From: Cycas panzhihuaensis
Taxonomy: Eukaryota > Cycadophyta
NCBI GenBank assembly: GCA_023213395.1
Contig: CM041465.1
Location: 247,511,741 to 247,575,740, forward strand
DNA length: 64,000 nucleotides
Direction of reading: 5' to 3'
Shown: piece by piece, positions 1 through 10,303 of the stretch
Numbering within the stretch: position 1 is the stretch's first letter
Layout of the letters: each line of letters begins with the position of its first letter
Translations under genes and position numbers: made by a program
The notes under the pieces: model-generated
Told to the model about the DNA's origin: nothing
Seen by the model: only the letters and a program-made list of their open reading frames with translations
Database searches by the model: none

Positions 1-35
1 AATAATAATAACAGAATAATAGCACCTGATACAAA

Positions 36-338
36 TGTCTAATAGCAGCACCCTTTTTGAGGTCGGCATGGTTCTCTAACAGGCACGAGACCCTAATGGC
101 ATGAAGCTATTATACCAAGCATAACCGAATTCTCCAAGATTTTTACAAATGATCAAGGCTTTTCTATTTGTAGCATTAATTTTCTCTCTCAAAAACCAAC
201 CCCTAATTCTCTCTCTAAACAACCGATTTCATAATAAAATATATTAAATGATTCTTCTTTTATTTCTCTTAAAATCCAACTTCCTAATAATATTTCCTTC
301 TATAAAACCGACTTCATCCTTATTTTAGGAATACTACA
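36..338 (-). mobile_element. gypsy-type LTR relic (5' LTR of a minus-strand element)
   Basis: The block begins TGTCTAATAG and ends ATACTACA, the same kind of terminus (ACTACA/GCTACA) as the gypsy LTRs at 41712-42299 and 44951-45576. Just to its left, about 22-35, lies GCACCTGATACAAA, a decayed complement of the TGGTATCAGAGC primer site, so the element ran leftward out of the window. The interior is pyrimidine rich with repeated CTCTCTCT and 'AAACCGACTT' words also found at 4870-4890. Boundaries are by inspection. Confidence 0.5.
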
Positions 339-859
339 GTTTTCATCCTAAGGTTTCCAGAATGGATTTGAACGGTTCATAATGGCTCATAATGGTTTTT
401 AGAATGGATCTAGAACAATCGCAGGAACAACTGCAGGAATGATTCACCTAGAAGCTTTTGGTGGGTATTCTAATTTTAGTTCCTAACTTCTTTCCCTTTG
501 CCCTTTTTGTTATATTGTTGTATCCCTCTTTTGTACTCTTAGGTATTATAGATTTCATAGTTTCTCTTTCCATATATCATACTAGTTTTGTTTGGAGTCA
601 GATGATTTGGATTTTACCCTAGAGATCGTTGCCTATGATCTACTAACTCAGCTCTCACACAAAAGAGCATTGCCTATGATTCACAAACTTGGATCTCATA
701 CAAGAGAATATTGAACGGTGCCCTTTCATTAAGAGATAGCTCATTACAATATGACTCTTCATTACATAGCACAATAATTATACATATAATCACTTGATTA
801 CTCATTAATAATGTCATATGGCAGCTCTGTACATCTTGTATGTAAATGTACTCAAAAAT
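339..859. other. no recognisable feature
   Basis: AT-rich sequence with no convincing coding frame, RNA gene or LTR terminus. Short tandem phrases such as 'aatggttcataatgg' at about 375-400 are the only local structure seen. Confidence 0.4.
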
Positions 860-1195
860 CAATTTTATTCCTGTTGGTACTGTTCCGGTATCATTTGTCA
901 CATTTGGTTCCATTCTGGTGCTGTTTCCATGCTGTTCTGGCTCGAACCATCTGGCTTTTGTGTTGTTCTATCATTCCAATTTTCTGTATAAGCCATTTGA
1001 GTGCCATTTTGGTACTGCTCGTGCCATTCCAGCTGCTGCTAAAGCTGTTCCTTATCCCATTCCAGCCACTGTTGGTGTTGTTCCCTGAATGGTGAAGCTG
1101 TTCCAGTTGCTGCTACTGCTGCTTCAATGTCTGTTACTTCCATTCCAACACTTTCTGCTGTTGTTCCTTGACTGTTCTTGCCATTCCTTGATGCT
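860..1195. repeat. degenerate CTGTTCC/ATTCC short-period repeat
   Basis: The words CTGTTCC, CATTCCA and GCTGCTG recur irregularly over about 330 bp. This opens frames on both strands that look like low-complexity peptides but match no family. It resembles the leader minisatellites seen in the copia elements of this window, though no LTR or primer site was found beside it. Confidence 0.45.
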
Positions 1196-2256
1196 AGTGT
1201 GTCAGTTTTACCGCACATACTAATAAATGAATTTGGTGCAACGGTTCCCTTAGCAGAAGTATCCAAATGGTGGAGTTTGGGGTATTTCAAAATAGTTTCT
1301 CACAGCATCAAAGCCACAAAAATTCAACAGGAAAAGAAGACTAATATAGTAAAAAGAGGGAAAAAGTGTGTTGAGTTGAATGCTTGAGTACCTGTATGAG
1401 TGGCTTGCCATGGAATTGTGTGGTGTGTCTTACGTAAATATTATCATAGAGTAAGCATGGCAACTGCTAAATGGATTGTTGCAGTAGGCTAGCCTCACCT
1501 TGATTTGTTGCCAGTCCATGCAAACATTTTTTTGGATGCTGCCCATGTCTCCCAACTGATTTCGAAAACAAAGAAGGCAACCCTTTTTACCTATGCCAGT
1601 GTGACCAGCATCATGTGAGGGAAGTTCATTGCCAACCTGTTTGACCTAAAAGTACACACATTTCTATGGCTGTGGGCTCATACCACATTCGTCTTTGTGA
1701 TTCTTACTTCTTACTTTGGTGCATATGGCCAGTCTTTGTTGTATCCTATTGCGAATGCCAGGGCTGTCTTTGCTTTTGGTCATACAACTGACACCCAATT
1801 TAAATTTGTTGAATCATTTTTCATTAGGCCTCTTGCATTAGGCTTAAAAAATGTTTATAAAATTATGATGATGTTCATATGATGCCTTCAATGGCAGACA
1901 CCATGCAGACTAATAAAACATGCATTATTGGTGGGGCTTAATACATGTTTGGCGCCTGTATGTTAATAATACGGGCTTCAAATTCCAGTTGGCAACTTTT
2001 TTCCTACTTCCTTGATGACCCTGTTCAAATTTCCCTTGCTATGGAATAAAACCAAAAGGGATGCGCTGGGATGCGCTGCAAGTTAGATACTTTGCCTCCC
2101 TGTGTCCATTTTTACCTGCATTTAATTTTGTTGGAGGACTGTACACTCATATGATACTTTCAATCTTAATTAACTGGGTTTTAAATTTATTATATGCTTT
2201 AGAGTGACAAAGTTCCTAGGGTGCTGATAAAATTTCCTGAATATTTTGCTTAACAG
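1196..2256. other. unassigned, probably intronic or upstream to the isoamylase exons
   Basis: No exon matching the isoamylase region upstream of the NFWGYST motif was found here, although the acceptor TTAACAG at 2250-2256 implies an intron just before the first visible exon. A 61-codon + frame at 1697-1882 resembles no known family. The stretch may be intron or old decayed insertion. Confidence 0.35.
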
Positions 2257-2920
2257 GATGAATTTTTGGGGATACTCAACTATCAACTTTTATTCACCGA
2301 TGATTCGGTATGCAGCTTCAGGTGTTAAGAATAGTGGGCGGGATGCAATCAGAGAATTCAAAACCCTTGTTAGGGAAGCACATAAGCATGGGATTGAGGC
2401 AAGTACCTCTCTATAGGAAATTCTTTGTATGATATGGCTTTTTATGTTTATCTTAATGGGTCTGTCTTTTATCCTTGTCAGGTGTTGATGGATGTGGTAT
2501 TCAATCACACCGCTGAAGGAAATGAGCTGGGTCCAATGATATCCTTTAAAGGCCTGGATAGCAGTGTTTATTACATGCTTGCGCCCAGAGTAAGCATGTC
2601 TACGCCTATTTTAGTATGCGTATCTGATGAAGAAATCTACAGAATTGATGTGCTTTACTAGATATGCAAAAATACTTGTTTAGCAGCACTGTCATGAATG
2701 AAGATACTCCTTTTATGTTTCTTTCTTTAATGCTTACTTTTTGAAATATTTGTTTCTTTTCATTCCTTAGTGCAGGATATCAGTTTGAAGTGGATGTATC
2801 ATGTAACCTGCCATTGTGGAATTTGTTGCTGCAGGGTGAATTCTATAATTATTCTGGCTGTGGCAACACATTCAACTGCAATCATCCTGTTGTTCGCCGC
2901 TTTATAGTGGATTGCCTCAG
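2257..2920 (+). CDS. partial isoamylase-type starch debranching enzyme, three exons
   Basis: The three exons are 2257-2398, 2482-2589 and 2835-2920, in continuous frame (about 111 codons). Isoamylases hydrolyse alpha-1,6 branch points of alpha-glucans, in plants within plastids during starch synthesis or breakdown. The joined product carries plant isoamylase catalytic-domain motifs in order: [42 protein letters not shown] (conserved GH13 region I, DVVFNH), [24 protein letters not shown] and DCLR. Acceptors are TTAACAG, TTGTCAG and GCTGCAG. The donors are GCAAGT (a GC-AG intron), GTAAGC and a weak GTGCCC. The N-terminal CBM48 part and the catalytic Asp/Glu of later GH13 regions are absent, and the next expected residues after DCLR (YWVTEMHVDGFRFD in the family) do not appear downstream. 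It is either part of a gene with very long introns or a truncated copy. ISA1 and ISA3 types could not be separated. Confidence 0.85.
2399..2481 (+). other. GC-AG intron of the isoamylase fragment (83 bp)
   Basis: The exon ends ATT GAG and is followed by GCAAGTACC. The acceptor is CTTGTCAG and the next exon opens GTG TTG ATG. Only this split restores the HGIEVLMDVV reading. GC-AG introns are a minor but normal class in plants, and GCAAGT is their usual donor form. Confidence 0.75.
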
Positions 2921-3369
2921 GTGCCCAAGATATGCTGACCCTTGGGTATGCTTTTGAATGCTTGTAGGTTATCTGGCATGACACTCATCTGATAGACACA
3001 GATGGAACTATTTTGTGGCAGTTCTGCTACTTCTTCAGCTTCTTTTTTTAATAATTACATGACATATTCTCATATTGGAACTTAACCATTTTCAGCAGTA
3101 CTAAAATTTCTTCTTTCCTTTTGCTTCATCAGGTGCAATTTCATATTATTGGTTTAGGTCTAGAAAATACACAATCAAAAGAAGAAAAAAGTAAGAGGGA
3201 ATTCATTTTCTGGACCTTTTTTCTTTTCGATGGGGTGGGGTGCGGTTTGGGGGGGGGGGTGGGTTGGGAGCGGAGGAAGGGAATCATATCTCAACATCAG
3301 ACACATACATAGCGACGGATCTGACAAAGTTCTGAACTCCTGTCAATTACATTGTTTTTGAAGAGCTAT
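2921..3369. other. no gene seen; poly-G tract
   Basis: The stretch follows the third isoamylase exon and may be intron. No further exon was found. A G-rich tract with a run of about ten G lies near 3247-3260 in a GGTGGGTTGGGAGCGG context. An isolated (TA)n run of about eight units lies further on, near 3703-3718. Confidence 0.4.
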
Positions 3370-3849
3370 TTATTAGGGCAGCCCCAGAGAGACTTTTAAG
3401 TACAGCAAGCTGTTGTGGCCTGTGGGAACTCCAACCGAGAATTTACACCAAACCAATGAAAATAATGCAGAACTTATACTATTCTTAGATAAGACAATAT
3501 TCTTAGCCAGAAAATAACTAACAATTATGCACCAAATATATATGTTAACCAGAATAATAATAAATGATACGACCAATATGGGGTTTACAGAAATTACCCT
3601 ATTTGAGGTGAGGTGTCCTCCCAATAATCGTCTCAACCAGGAACGCAGCTTCCAGATTTGAGTACTTAACACTGCTGATGTACAAAATGAGGGTAGGATG
3701 CCCTATATATATATATATAAAAGAATAATGAATGGTATAGATAGAAGCCGGCTTTAGAAAGGAGAGAAGTTGGTTTTCATTAGGAGAGAATAAATAAAGA
3801 ATTAAGAGAGAGAAGTCAGCCTCATATAGAGAGAGAAGAATTGCTACAA
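3370..3849 (-). mobile_element. gypsy 3' LTR (minus orientation)
   Basis: Read on the minus strand it opens TGTAGCAATTC directly after a purine-rich tract (AATGGGGCGGACT, complement at about 3850-3862), as expected for PPT plus 3' LTR. The right boundary at 3849 is firm. The left boundary is only approximate. The internal phrase GAGG.GAGGTGTCCTCCC is shared with the LTR relic at 4721-4907, so the two are related. Confidence 0.6.
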
Positions 3850-4570
3850 GTCCGCCCCATTGAGAATATGCTTTGCCGTCAAAGCATGGGGAGGTAAGAG
3901 TGCATTGGTACCATGCTTCAAATTTCCACGTGGTGCCTTCTTTATCGAGTTTCTTCCATTTGATTAAATACTCTCGAATCTTCTTGGATCAAAGTTGCTT
4001 GGTTTGGATTTGGAGGATACCTACAGGTTCTACGTTCAACTTCCCTTCTCCGTCCAGTATTGGAAATTCTATTTGTACTGTCATGGTTTGTCTCAACTCT
4101 GGTTTGAGACAGGAAACATGGAATGCATTGTGCACGTTGATGGTAGATTGAGTCTATAGGTTACTTCTCCTATCATTTCCAAGAATTGATAAGGCTCATA
4201 AAATTGTGGTTGTAATTTGTGCCTCTCTCCTTGCTTCAAGGTGGATTGTTTGTATGGTTGAAGCCTTAAAAATACGCAATCCCGTTTCTCAAACGATCTT
4301 TCAAATCTGTGCAAGTCAGCTTGCTGTTTCATTTGGTTTCTTGCTAAGTTAAGATTGTCTTTCAAAATTTGTAATGTCTGAGCTAGTTCTTGCTATTGTT
4401 TCTGTACAATGGTACATGGGAGTTACCGGCTCGTGTGAAGAGGGATGGAGTCTTATATGCATCTAGTGCTTGAAAATGAGTTATTTTAGCCAATGTATGA
4501 TTGGTGGTGTTGTACCACCATTCGGTGAGCCATAACCACTTATGCTAGTGTTGTTGCTTGTGTGGTGTGC
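3850..4570 (-). pseudogene. Ty3/gypsy integrase C-terminal half with chromodomain-like tail, decayed
   Basis: On the minus strand, 4570-4366 reads as the end of the integrase core (a YNTT-type region broken by stops). It continues through LKDNLNLARNQMKQQAD, FEKRDCVFLRLQPYKQ, KLQPQFYEPYQFLEMIGEVTYRL and LPSTCTMHSMFPVS. After a frame break it reads LRSKKIREYLIKWKKL and TTWKFEAW, the chromodomain signature (YLIKWK, TWE-like) typical of chromoviruses. Such domains guide the integrase to chromatin marks. RT and RNase H are missing. It joins the LTR at 3370-3849 as the 3' end of one element. Confidence 0.75.
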
Positions 4571-4720
4571 CCATAGAGTTTAAATAGAAATTATAGTAGT
4601 CCACATGATAAATTCATCAACGTAGCATCATACGTAAAATTGATTTCCAATAATAGCTCATAATTGTATCAGATAATCATAAAATTAGATTATAATAGTA
4701 AATTAAATCATAATATCATA
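4571..4720. other. AT-rich spacer, nothing recognised
   Basis: Very AT-rich sequence separates the gypsy integrase relic from the next LTR relic. No coding or terminal motifs are visible. Confidence 0.4.
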
Positions 4721-4907
4721 TGAGATTATAGCAGTACATGGCCCTCTCTGAGGTTAGTGTTTCCTCCCAAATGGCACTAGGCCATTAGTTGAGATCAAAA
4801 TATCAATTCTCCAAAGATGCTCTTCAAATGAATAATGTTCCCTATTTATAGCCCTACGTTTACTCTCTCTCTCTAAAACCGACTTCTCATAAATTAAGAA
4901 TGCAACA
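4721..4907 (-). mobile_element. gypsy-like 3' LTR relic
   Basis: It ends GAATGCAACA at 4907 (minus-strand start TGTTGCATTC). This is preceded in minus reading by a purine tract, AGAGGAGGGGAGT, complement at 4908-4920: the PPT/LTR junction. Interior words are shared with 36-338 and 3370-3849. The left edge is inferred from alignment of 'GCAGTACATGG' to the LTR at 36. Confidence 0.5.
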
Positions 4908-6294
4908 ACTCCCCTCCTCTTGAAATACTTTAGCCTAAAAGTACAGATGGTTGCATGTGAAGGTGCTTGAGCTTGCTTTGACAAGTTCTTCAATCCCTTG
5001 CCTTCTACATCGTATATGTCATAAAAATTTAGTCAAATCTTGGACCTTCTATTGGATATAATTGAACTTGTAGATACTTCTCTTTGGGACTTGGTGCATG
5101 TTGTATCTTGTCTTACATAGAAGCAATCTTGGGACCTGTATGATGAGGATGGAACTTTGCCAAAATCCTGTCTTGTGGTTGCACATTTTGTCCTCAAATG
5201 ATATTGCTCAGGGGATGAGAGGTGTTGAGAATACTGAGGACGTTTTGTAGGAAAGCAATAATGTGATTTTGGGAGGTTAGTAAAAAATTGATCATAAGAG
5301 TCATATAACGATGATTGCATAAAGCAAGAGGGAATGTGAGAAGTGGGGTCCATGAGGTGGTCAACAATACATTTGTGTGTGTGGGAAACGAGGACAAAAG
5401 AACTATATAGTGAGAGGTACATGAGGTTTGGGAATTGATTTGGTAAGGTGTTATGACAAGTAAGGTTTTGGTGGGACAACTAAAATTCTTGGGAAAACAA
5501 GAGGATGCAAGTTTTTTGATAGATACTCTTTATGGGAAAGAGGGTTTAACATGGGTTTAGAGATGGAGGAAGGACTAGATGACAAAATTAATGGAAAAGA
5601 AAGGTTGTTGGTTATATGGAAGAGTGGGTAGTGGGGATAGACAAAGCAAGGTTTTATAAGAGGGAAGAGTAATTTTGAACTAGGTGGTGAGACATGGTGA
5701 AGGGATAGTGGAGGGTTTAGAATATCTTGTTGATTCTCTAGGGGATGGAGAAATGTGTAAGCAGTGAAAAGAGCTATGGTTGTGCAGAGGGACTAAGATT
5801 TATCCTACAAAGAATTTGGAGTTAAGGGGCTTAAGGGCTAGTATATCTATGGGATATTGGGAAGTGGTTTTGTTTACAAGTATTGAGCATGGAAATGAAA
5901 GAAAAAAGATGAAACTATGAAAAGAAATGTGCATGTGCAAAACATGATTAAGAACCATGTCAAGTACCTTGTGGAATTTGCTTGGTTGCCCTACTTTTTC
6001 TGTAGCTTGCTTAGATTCTTCCTTAGGTTCTTTGATCTCCATTAGATCCTCTCTTGATTGCTCATCAACGACGTTGTGCTACTCCTTTTGAAATTCGCTT
6101 GGTTGCCTAGGTTCTTTTGCGACCTGCTTTGGTTCTTCCTCTTCCTCCATTAGTTCCTTTACCTGGTCTAATTCTTTGGTGTCTTCACCTTGCTCGTGCG
6201 TTTGTTGATCTTGATGTGTTTTCTTTTTTGCCTTCCTTGTGATACATTTCTTTTTGGTGATTGTCTTTTGCACCCACTTGAGTTGGGTTATTTT
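4908..6294 (-). mobile_element. internal region of a non-autonomous gypsy-like element
   Basis: On the minus strand several open stretches follow one another: 6273-6079 (Lys/Glu-rich, LDQVKELMEEEEEPKQ), 6042-5800 (phrase HMHISFHSFIFFLSFPCS) and 5479-5033. The middle part is related to minus-strand sequence at about 30960-30830, which contains HMHILFNSFVCPLSFPSS, so this is a repeated module. At 30830-31477 the module lies next to a gag-like frame, an LTR and a PBS. No protease, RT or integrase motif is present, so it looks like a gag-only or coding-poor derivative. The right end is cut by the copia LTR at 6295. Confidence 0.5.
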
Positions 6295-6380
6295 TGTTAA
6301 ACCTCATGGTTTACCTTATGTTTATAATGTTAAGCTAATGTATTTTTGTATTATGTGTGCACTTTTGCACTTTAGGTGTA

Positions 6381-6404
6381 ACTTTATCACTTAAGTGATA
6401 AAGT
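6381..6404. promoter_or_regulatory. 24-bp perfect palindrome in copia U3
   Basis: The half-site ACTTTATCACTT is followed by its exact reverse complement with no spacer. The core TATCACTTAAGTGATA recurs in the LTRs at 15202, 17098, 19013, 41034, 45640 and 60312. Being upstream of the TATA-like box, it could be a dyad binding site, or a hairpin in the 3' LTR part of the transcript. Confidence 0.7.
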
Positions 6405-6518
6405 ACACACCCACTTTATGTCTAGTGACATAACGTTGTAACTTAAGGGTCAAATGACCCCCTTGCACTTTTGCTCACATGAGCTCCCAATGGACACTTG
6501 TCCTACATGCAAGCATGC

Positions 6519-6550
6519 ATTGCATGATTGACACTTGTCAATCATGCAAT
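6519..6550. promoter_or_regulatory. 15-bp-arm inverted repeat in copia U3 (variant arms)
   Basis: ATTGCATGATTGACA, spacer CT, then the exact reverse complement. At the same LTR position other copies have TTGGATGTTTGACA arms, so both arms differ from those copies yet still pair perfectly. Confidence 0.75.
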
Positions 6551-6823
6551 AGCCTTTGGCCTCTCATCTTCTTCTATTTAAAGAGGCCTCTCTTCATTGT
6601 TGCTCATCTTGAGAGGAGGAGCTCATTGTTATTCTGTCAGTTTGCTAATCAAGTTGAAGCATTCTTTGGTGGTTGGACTAATTCCAACCCCACATTTCTG
6701 GTATCTTGATCTTGCTCCTATTTCTCTTTGTCTTCTTTATGTTTTATGCTTCATGCATTTGTAGTATTGTGTTTTTACTTATGATCTTGGGACTAATGTG
6801 GCTTAATGCCCATTTTTCACATT

Positions 6824-6835
6824 TGGTATCAGAGC
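6824..6835 (+). promoter_or_regulatory. retrotransposon primer-binding site (tRNA-iMet)
   Basis: TGGTATCAGAGC, complementary to the 3' end of plant initiator tRNA-Met, lies 2 bp after the LTR end. It confirms + orientation of this element. Confidence 0.85.
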
Positions 6836-7751
6836 TGAAAGGTCTCTGAACTTAGTTTGTTTAAGCACTGTTAGTTTGTTATACTTGTCTTGTTTTCAAA
6901 TCGTACCTTTGGACTATCCTCCGTCCTCGCACTTGAAGAAGCCCATTACATGCATTTACGGACTGCATGCAAGGTCTGTTCAACCATTTCTGAAGAGGAT
7001 TCAAGGCGCCCGGTATCCAGGTTAGCGTAGTAACTTCAACATTTGTCCATCTCAAGAAGCCATCGGTTAACTCAAGATCGGCCCAATCAATCGGGCGGTC
7101 TTCAAACCGCCAACTCAAGATTGAATCAAGCGGGCGGTCTTCAAGCCACCAAGGCATCATTGTCCAATCACCGTGGACAGCCATCCAATCATCGGTGCTC
7201 GAAGAATCGCCCTCTCAAGAAAGCCGGTATCGCTTCTTGAAGTCGGCCTGACCGGTTGCCCTCTTCTCCGGCATTACATCGCCAACTCGGCGGGTGCACA
7301 ACCCGGCCTGCCAACTCAGCGATGCAATCGGCACCACTCGGCTCGATATTGCCAACTCTCATCGCCCACTCAGCTGAAAGTCCACGATTGCCCGGTACCC
7401 GTGCCAACTCGGCATCACTGGCGACTCGCATGCCGACTCTTCATCATCGCCGACTCGCGGTCGACTCTTCTTCATCATCGCCGACTCTTCATCGCTCACC
7501 ATGCGGCTCTCTTCATCATGTCGACTCCTTCTTTGAGTCGTGAACAATGCCAGTCGATATCTTGCCGGTATCCTTTGCCCGGTCGGTGACCAATTTCGGC
7601 TTTGAAAAACAAACCCCTTGTTAGCATATTTTCACCATTTGCTCATGAGAATCAATTTTTTTTTAAAAAGTTTTTAAGAGAATTTTTTCTCAAAGGGGGG
7701 GCTCTTAAAAGACTTTAAGTCTTTATAGCTGGGCCTACTTAATGTTTAAGT
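6836..7751 (+). mobile_element. copia leader with CpG-rich minisatellite, truncated
   Basis: Between the primer site and about 7600 lies an irregular repeat of words such as GCCAACTC, GCCGACTC and TCATCATCGCC, strikingly CpG-rich compared with the AT-rich surroundings. After it, 7615-7750 matches (same order, diverged) the leader of the minus copia at about 40140-40000: TTAGCATATTTTCACC, then ACTTTAAGTCTTT and TATAGCTGGGCCTACTTAA. So this is the 5' untranslated leader of the same copia family. Everything downstream (gag, pol) is lost at about 7751. The open frames inside the repeat are by-products of composition. Confidence 0.65.
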
Positions 7752-8549
7752 ATTGTGTTTTTACTTAATGTTTTAGTATTGTGTTTTTACTTCTAACACC
7801 TCCCCTTAATGTTTACATCATTAAGTTTATATTTGCGATTTTGCTACTTCATTTCCTTATTGCTATAGTTGCTTCAAATCTTCATTAAATCATTGATGCC
7901 CATATAGAGATGACTCTATCTACTAGACCACATGGGTAACCAGCCACTATGACAGTCAGTTCTTTAGGTAGTTGCTTCGGTTATGTGACTCAATCAACAC
8001 CTCATCAATATTGCTCCTAGAACATGTTGTCCTACGTGCCCTGTTGAGTGTGCTAGAAATATGCAAGAGTAGGTGAAAAGAGTGCTCATCCTCTTGCTAA
8101 ATGGGATAATAAAGTAGCTTCTTAGGGAACAAATGCCTAAAAGTACATCAACATCAGCATCTAATGGTTAGACATACATGAAATCGGCCTTTCTGCCCTA
8201 ATATATGGGCACTATGGCTTTAAATTTGCCCTATGGGGCTCATATAATTATGACCCTAACAATGTAAGGGGTCAAATAGAAGCTAAAGAGGCCGTAAGCA
8301 TGGGGATTTCACTCATCCTTTAGAGGCTGCAAGGCCAACTTAAATTTTTTATAAGCAACATAAGTATTCAAATGAAAAAGTATCCAAATGACTCCCCGTT
8401 GATGCTAAATTTTTCAAATTGTTACATATTGTTGGCCTTTAACATTTGACCAACATATGGCAAAGCCTTTTCTAAGGCCTGACATGCCACGTCATCAATA
8501 ACAACATTTTAAAATGTCATTGGTCACCTTGTAGGGTGTTGGAAAATGC
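7752..8549 (-). mobile_element. 3' edge and interior of a decayed copia relic
   Basis: A minus-strand LTR start (TGTTAGAAG) lies at 7798 with a purine tract behind it (complement CCTCCCCTTAATG at 7799-7811), i.e. a PPT/3' LTR junction. Only about 45 bp of that LTR remains. Sequence to 8549 shows no clear coding motif. Confidence 0.45.
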
Positions 8550-9832
8550 CTCATTTAGCCATTTTAGACTAATTAAATTTAGCCTTGAATGAGACTTTCT
8601 GTGCTACGAAAAATGAAATTTTAATTACACTAAGTAGTGCTTTGTGATGTTACCACAAAATTTAAAATGGACACATGGAATCAAAAAAATGATCCCGCCA
8701 CACACAAAAGCTTTAATTTTATTGTTTTGCTTGTATTTTTGGGCTGTGTTTGACTTAGGACACCATGTTGAGAGCCTAACAAGCACAATTGGCAAAATTC
8801 TTTTGCTTTAAAAGCTCAAATGACATTAAAAATGGGTGGTTTAGTCACCGAAATGACATGCAATTTTTTTATGCTTGTTAGTATGATTAACACACTAAAA
8901 ACAAGCAATTAAATGTCTTTCTTATAAGAAAAAACAATAAAAAAATGATTAGAATGTAACATGATCAAAAAAAGGTAAACTTAAAATAAGGATATTCTTA
9001 TTTGTATAGCCTAAAATATAATACTTTAGGTAAGAAAATCATTTTTTTTTTTGGTGAAGCAGGCATCGGCCGAGTGATGACGCAGAGGCAATTTTCGCAT
9101 TGGTTGATCAAATTCTAATTGATACGAGATGATTTTTGGCGTGATAATGGATTTGAGTGAGTTTCAGATTGTGCAGGGTCGATTGGGGGTTCGTGGGAGT
9201 TGAGCACGCCACAAGACAACTTTGCTAGAAACAGGAGCCGCCATTAAGAAAATAGGGAGAAAAAAAAGTTGCTAAACAACTTTGTGCTCAACCTGGACTA
9301 TTACTAAATCATGGGAGGCACCAACAAAGATTAAATAGAGCCACCTAGATAAAGGCTCCAAAACATAGTCAAAACTAGAAATTGAGCTGCCCAACGAAGA
9401 CACCAAACAAACAGAGAACCACAAATAGTCCCAAAATGACAAGTCCTAAGTAGAACAATCAACAAACAGAGTCAACACTAGAAATTAAATCCTAGAAAAA
9501 TTCTTCCTTCTCTCCTTTTTTTTTTTTTCAAAATGCTACAAACCTAAAAACAGAGCCATAAGATGGTCACAAAAAAAATTTGCATATAATTCACTTCACA
9601 AGAAAAAAATTTCAAATATCTTTTTTTTCATAACATTAGCTTCTGAAAAATGTTGCAGTATTTCCAGTATCTAGGCCTTAAAAAAATTTCAAAAATTATT
9701 TTTGAAACACTTGAGAGCTGATAATAAGATAGTTCTCCTTTGGATCACCTTCTTATGGCAAAGGTCGTTACCAAAGTGAAGAAATTAGTTCGCCTTCAAA
9801 TGGATCCCCAACACCACGCTTTGATAGAAAAA
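8550..9832 (-). mobile_element. copia leader relic related to the leader of element M
   Basis: Around 8868-8910, 'TTTTTATGCTTGTTAG.. TGATTAACACACTAAA' matches 25805-25840 in the leader of element M. The GC-rich patch at 9055-9240 resembles the patch at 26000-26150, and 9740-9800 (TTCTTATGGCAAAGGTCGTTACCA) matches 28070-28090 just before M's LTR. Order is conserved, so this is a leader of the same copia family in minus orientation. No gag or pol is present. Confidence 0.6.
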
Positions 9833-10303
9833 TGAAAAATGGAGGATCTAGTTGAGGATAGAAGAAGGACAAAAGCTTAACAAAGAAATGAATTAGCTCT
9901 CAAAATTATGAATCACAAGCATTAAGCACATATGAAAATGGAGGGGGTAGAATTGATCTACATTCCAAATAATTTGAATTAATCAAGCAACATAACAACA
10001 CATTCAACTCTTTAACACTCTATGCTATACAAGAGAAAACATTTTCTTTATATAGATGTGAGAGCTTATTAGATTGTGACACGTCACACATCCATTATAG
10101 GAGAAGAGTTCAATTGGAACACTCCTATTTGAATATAAATGACTTTGACACGTCACAGATCTATAAAGTGAGACTTATTCACATGCAACATGTAAGTGTC
10201 ATAAAGTAAACTTTGAATGTAACTATACATAAGGTGCACATTATACAGAGTATAAAGTGACAACTAATACATGACTTCAAGATGAAACATAAATGTTCTA
10301 GCA
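9833..10303 (-). mobile_element. copia 5' LTR (minus), decayed sibling of element M LTR
   Basis: It runs from TGAAAAATGG to TTCTAGCA (minus-strand start TGCTAGAAC, compare TGTTAGAACC in M). A degraded primer-site complement (GCTTTGATAG) lies just left of it, near 9820. At about 471 bp it is of a size with the M LTRs (536 and 453). Confidence 0.6.

Larger units (their letters stand above)
6295..6821 (+). mobile_element. copia LTR, family 'TGTTAAACC' (copy 1)
   Basis: It runs from TGTTAAACCTCATGG to TTTTCACA and is followed at once by a primer site (TGGTATCAGAGC, 6824-6835), so this is a 5' LTR in + orientation (527 bp). It carries the conserved U3 dyads at 6381-6404 and 6519-6550 and an AT-rich TATTTAAAG box near 6575. 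Related copies lie at 11476, 15202, 17098, 19013, 35312, 41034, 45640 and 60312. Confidence 0.85.

Noticed and set aside
1697-1882. Possible upstream isoamylase exon or membrane protein
   Set aside because: No match to the isoamylase region that should precede NFWGYST and no splice sites keeping frame.
2921-2950. Extending the third isoamylase exon to a GTATGC donor at 2946
   Set aside because: The extra residues (CPRYADPW) do not match the family, which continues YWVTEM after DCLR.
5033-5479. 148-codon minus frame as a host gene
   Set aside because: Lies within a repeated non-autonomous retroelement interior; low-complexity, no recognised domain.
7173-7589. Long overlapping frames on both strands in the CpG-rich leader
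   Set aside because: Stop-poor because of GC-rich repeat composition; no family motif, and the region lies between a primer site and leader sequence.
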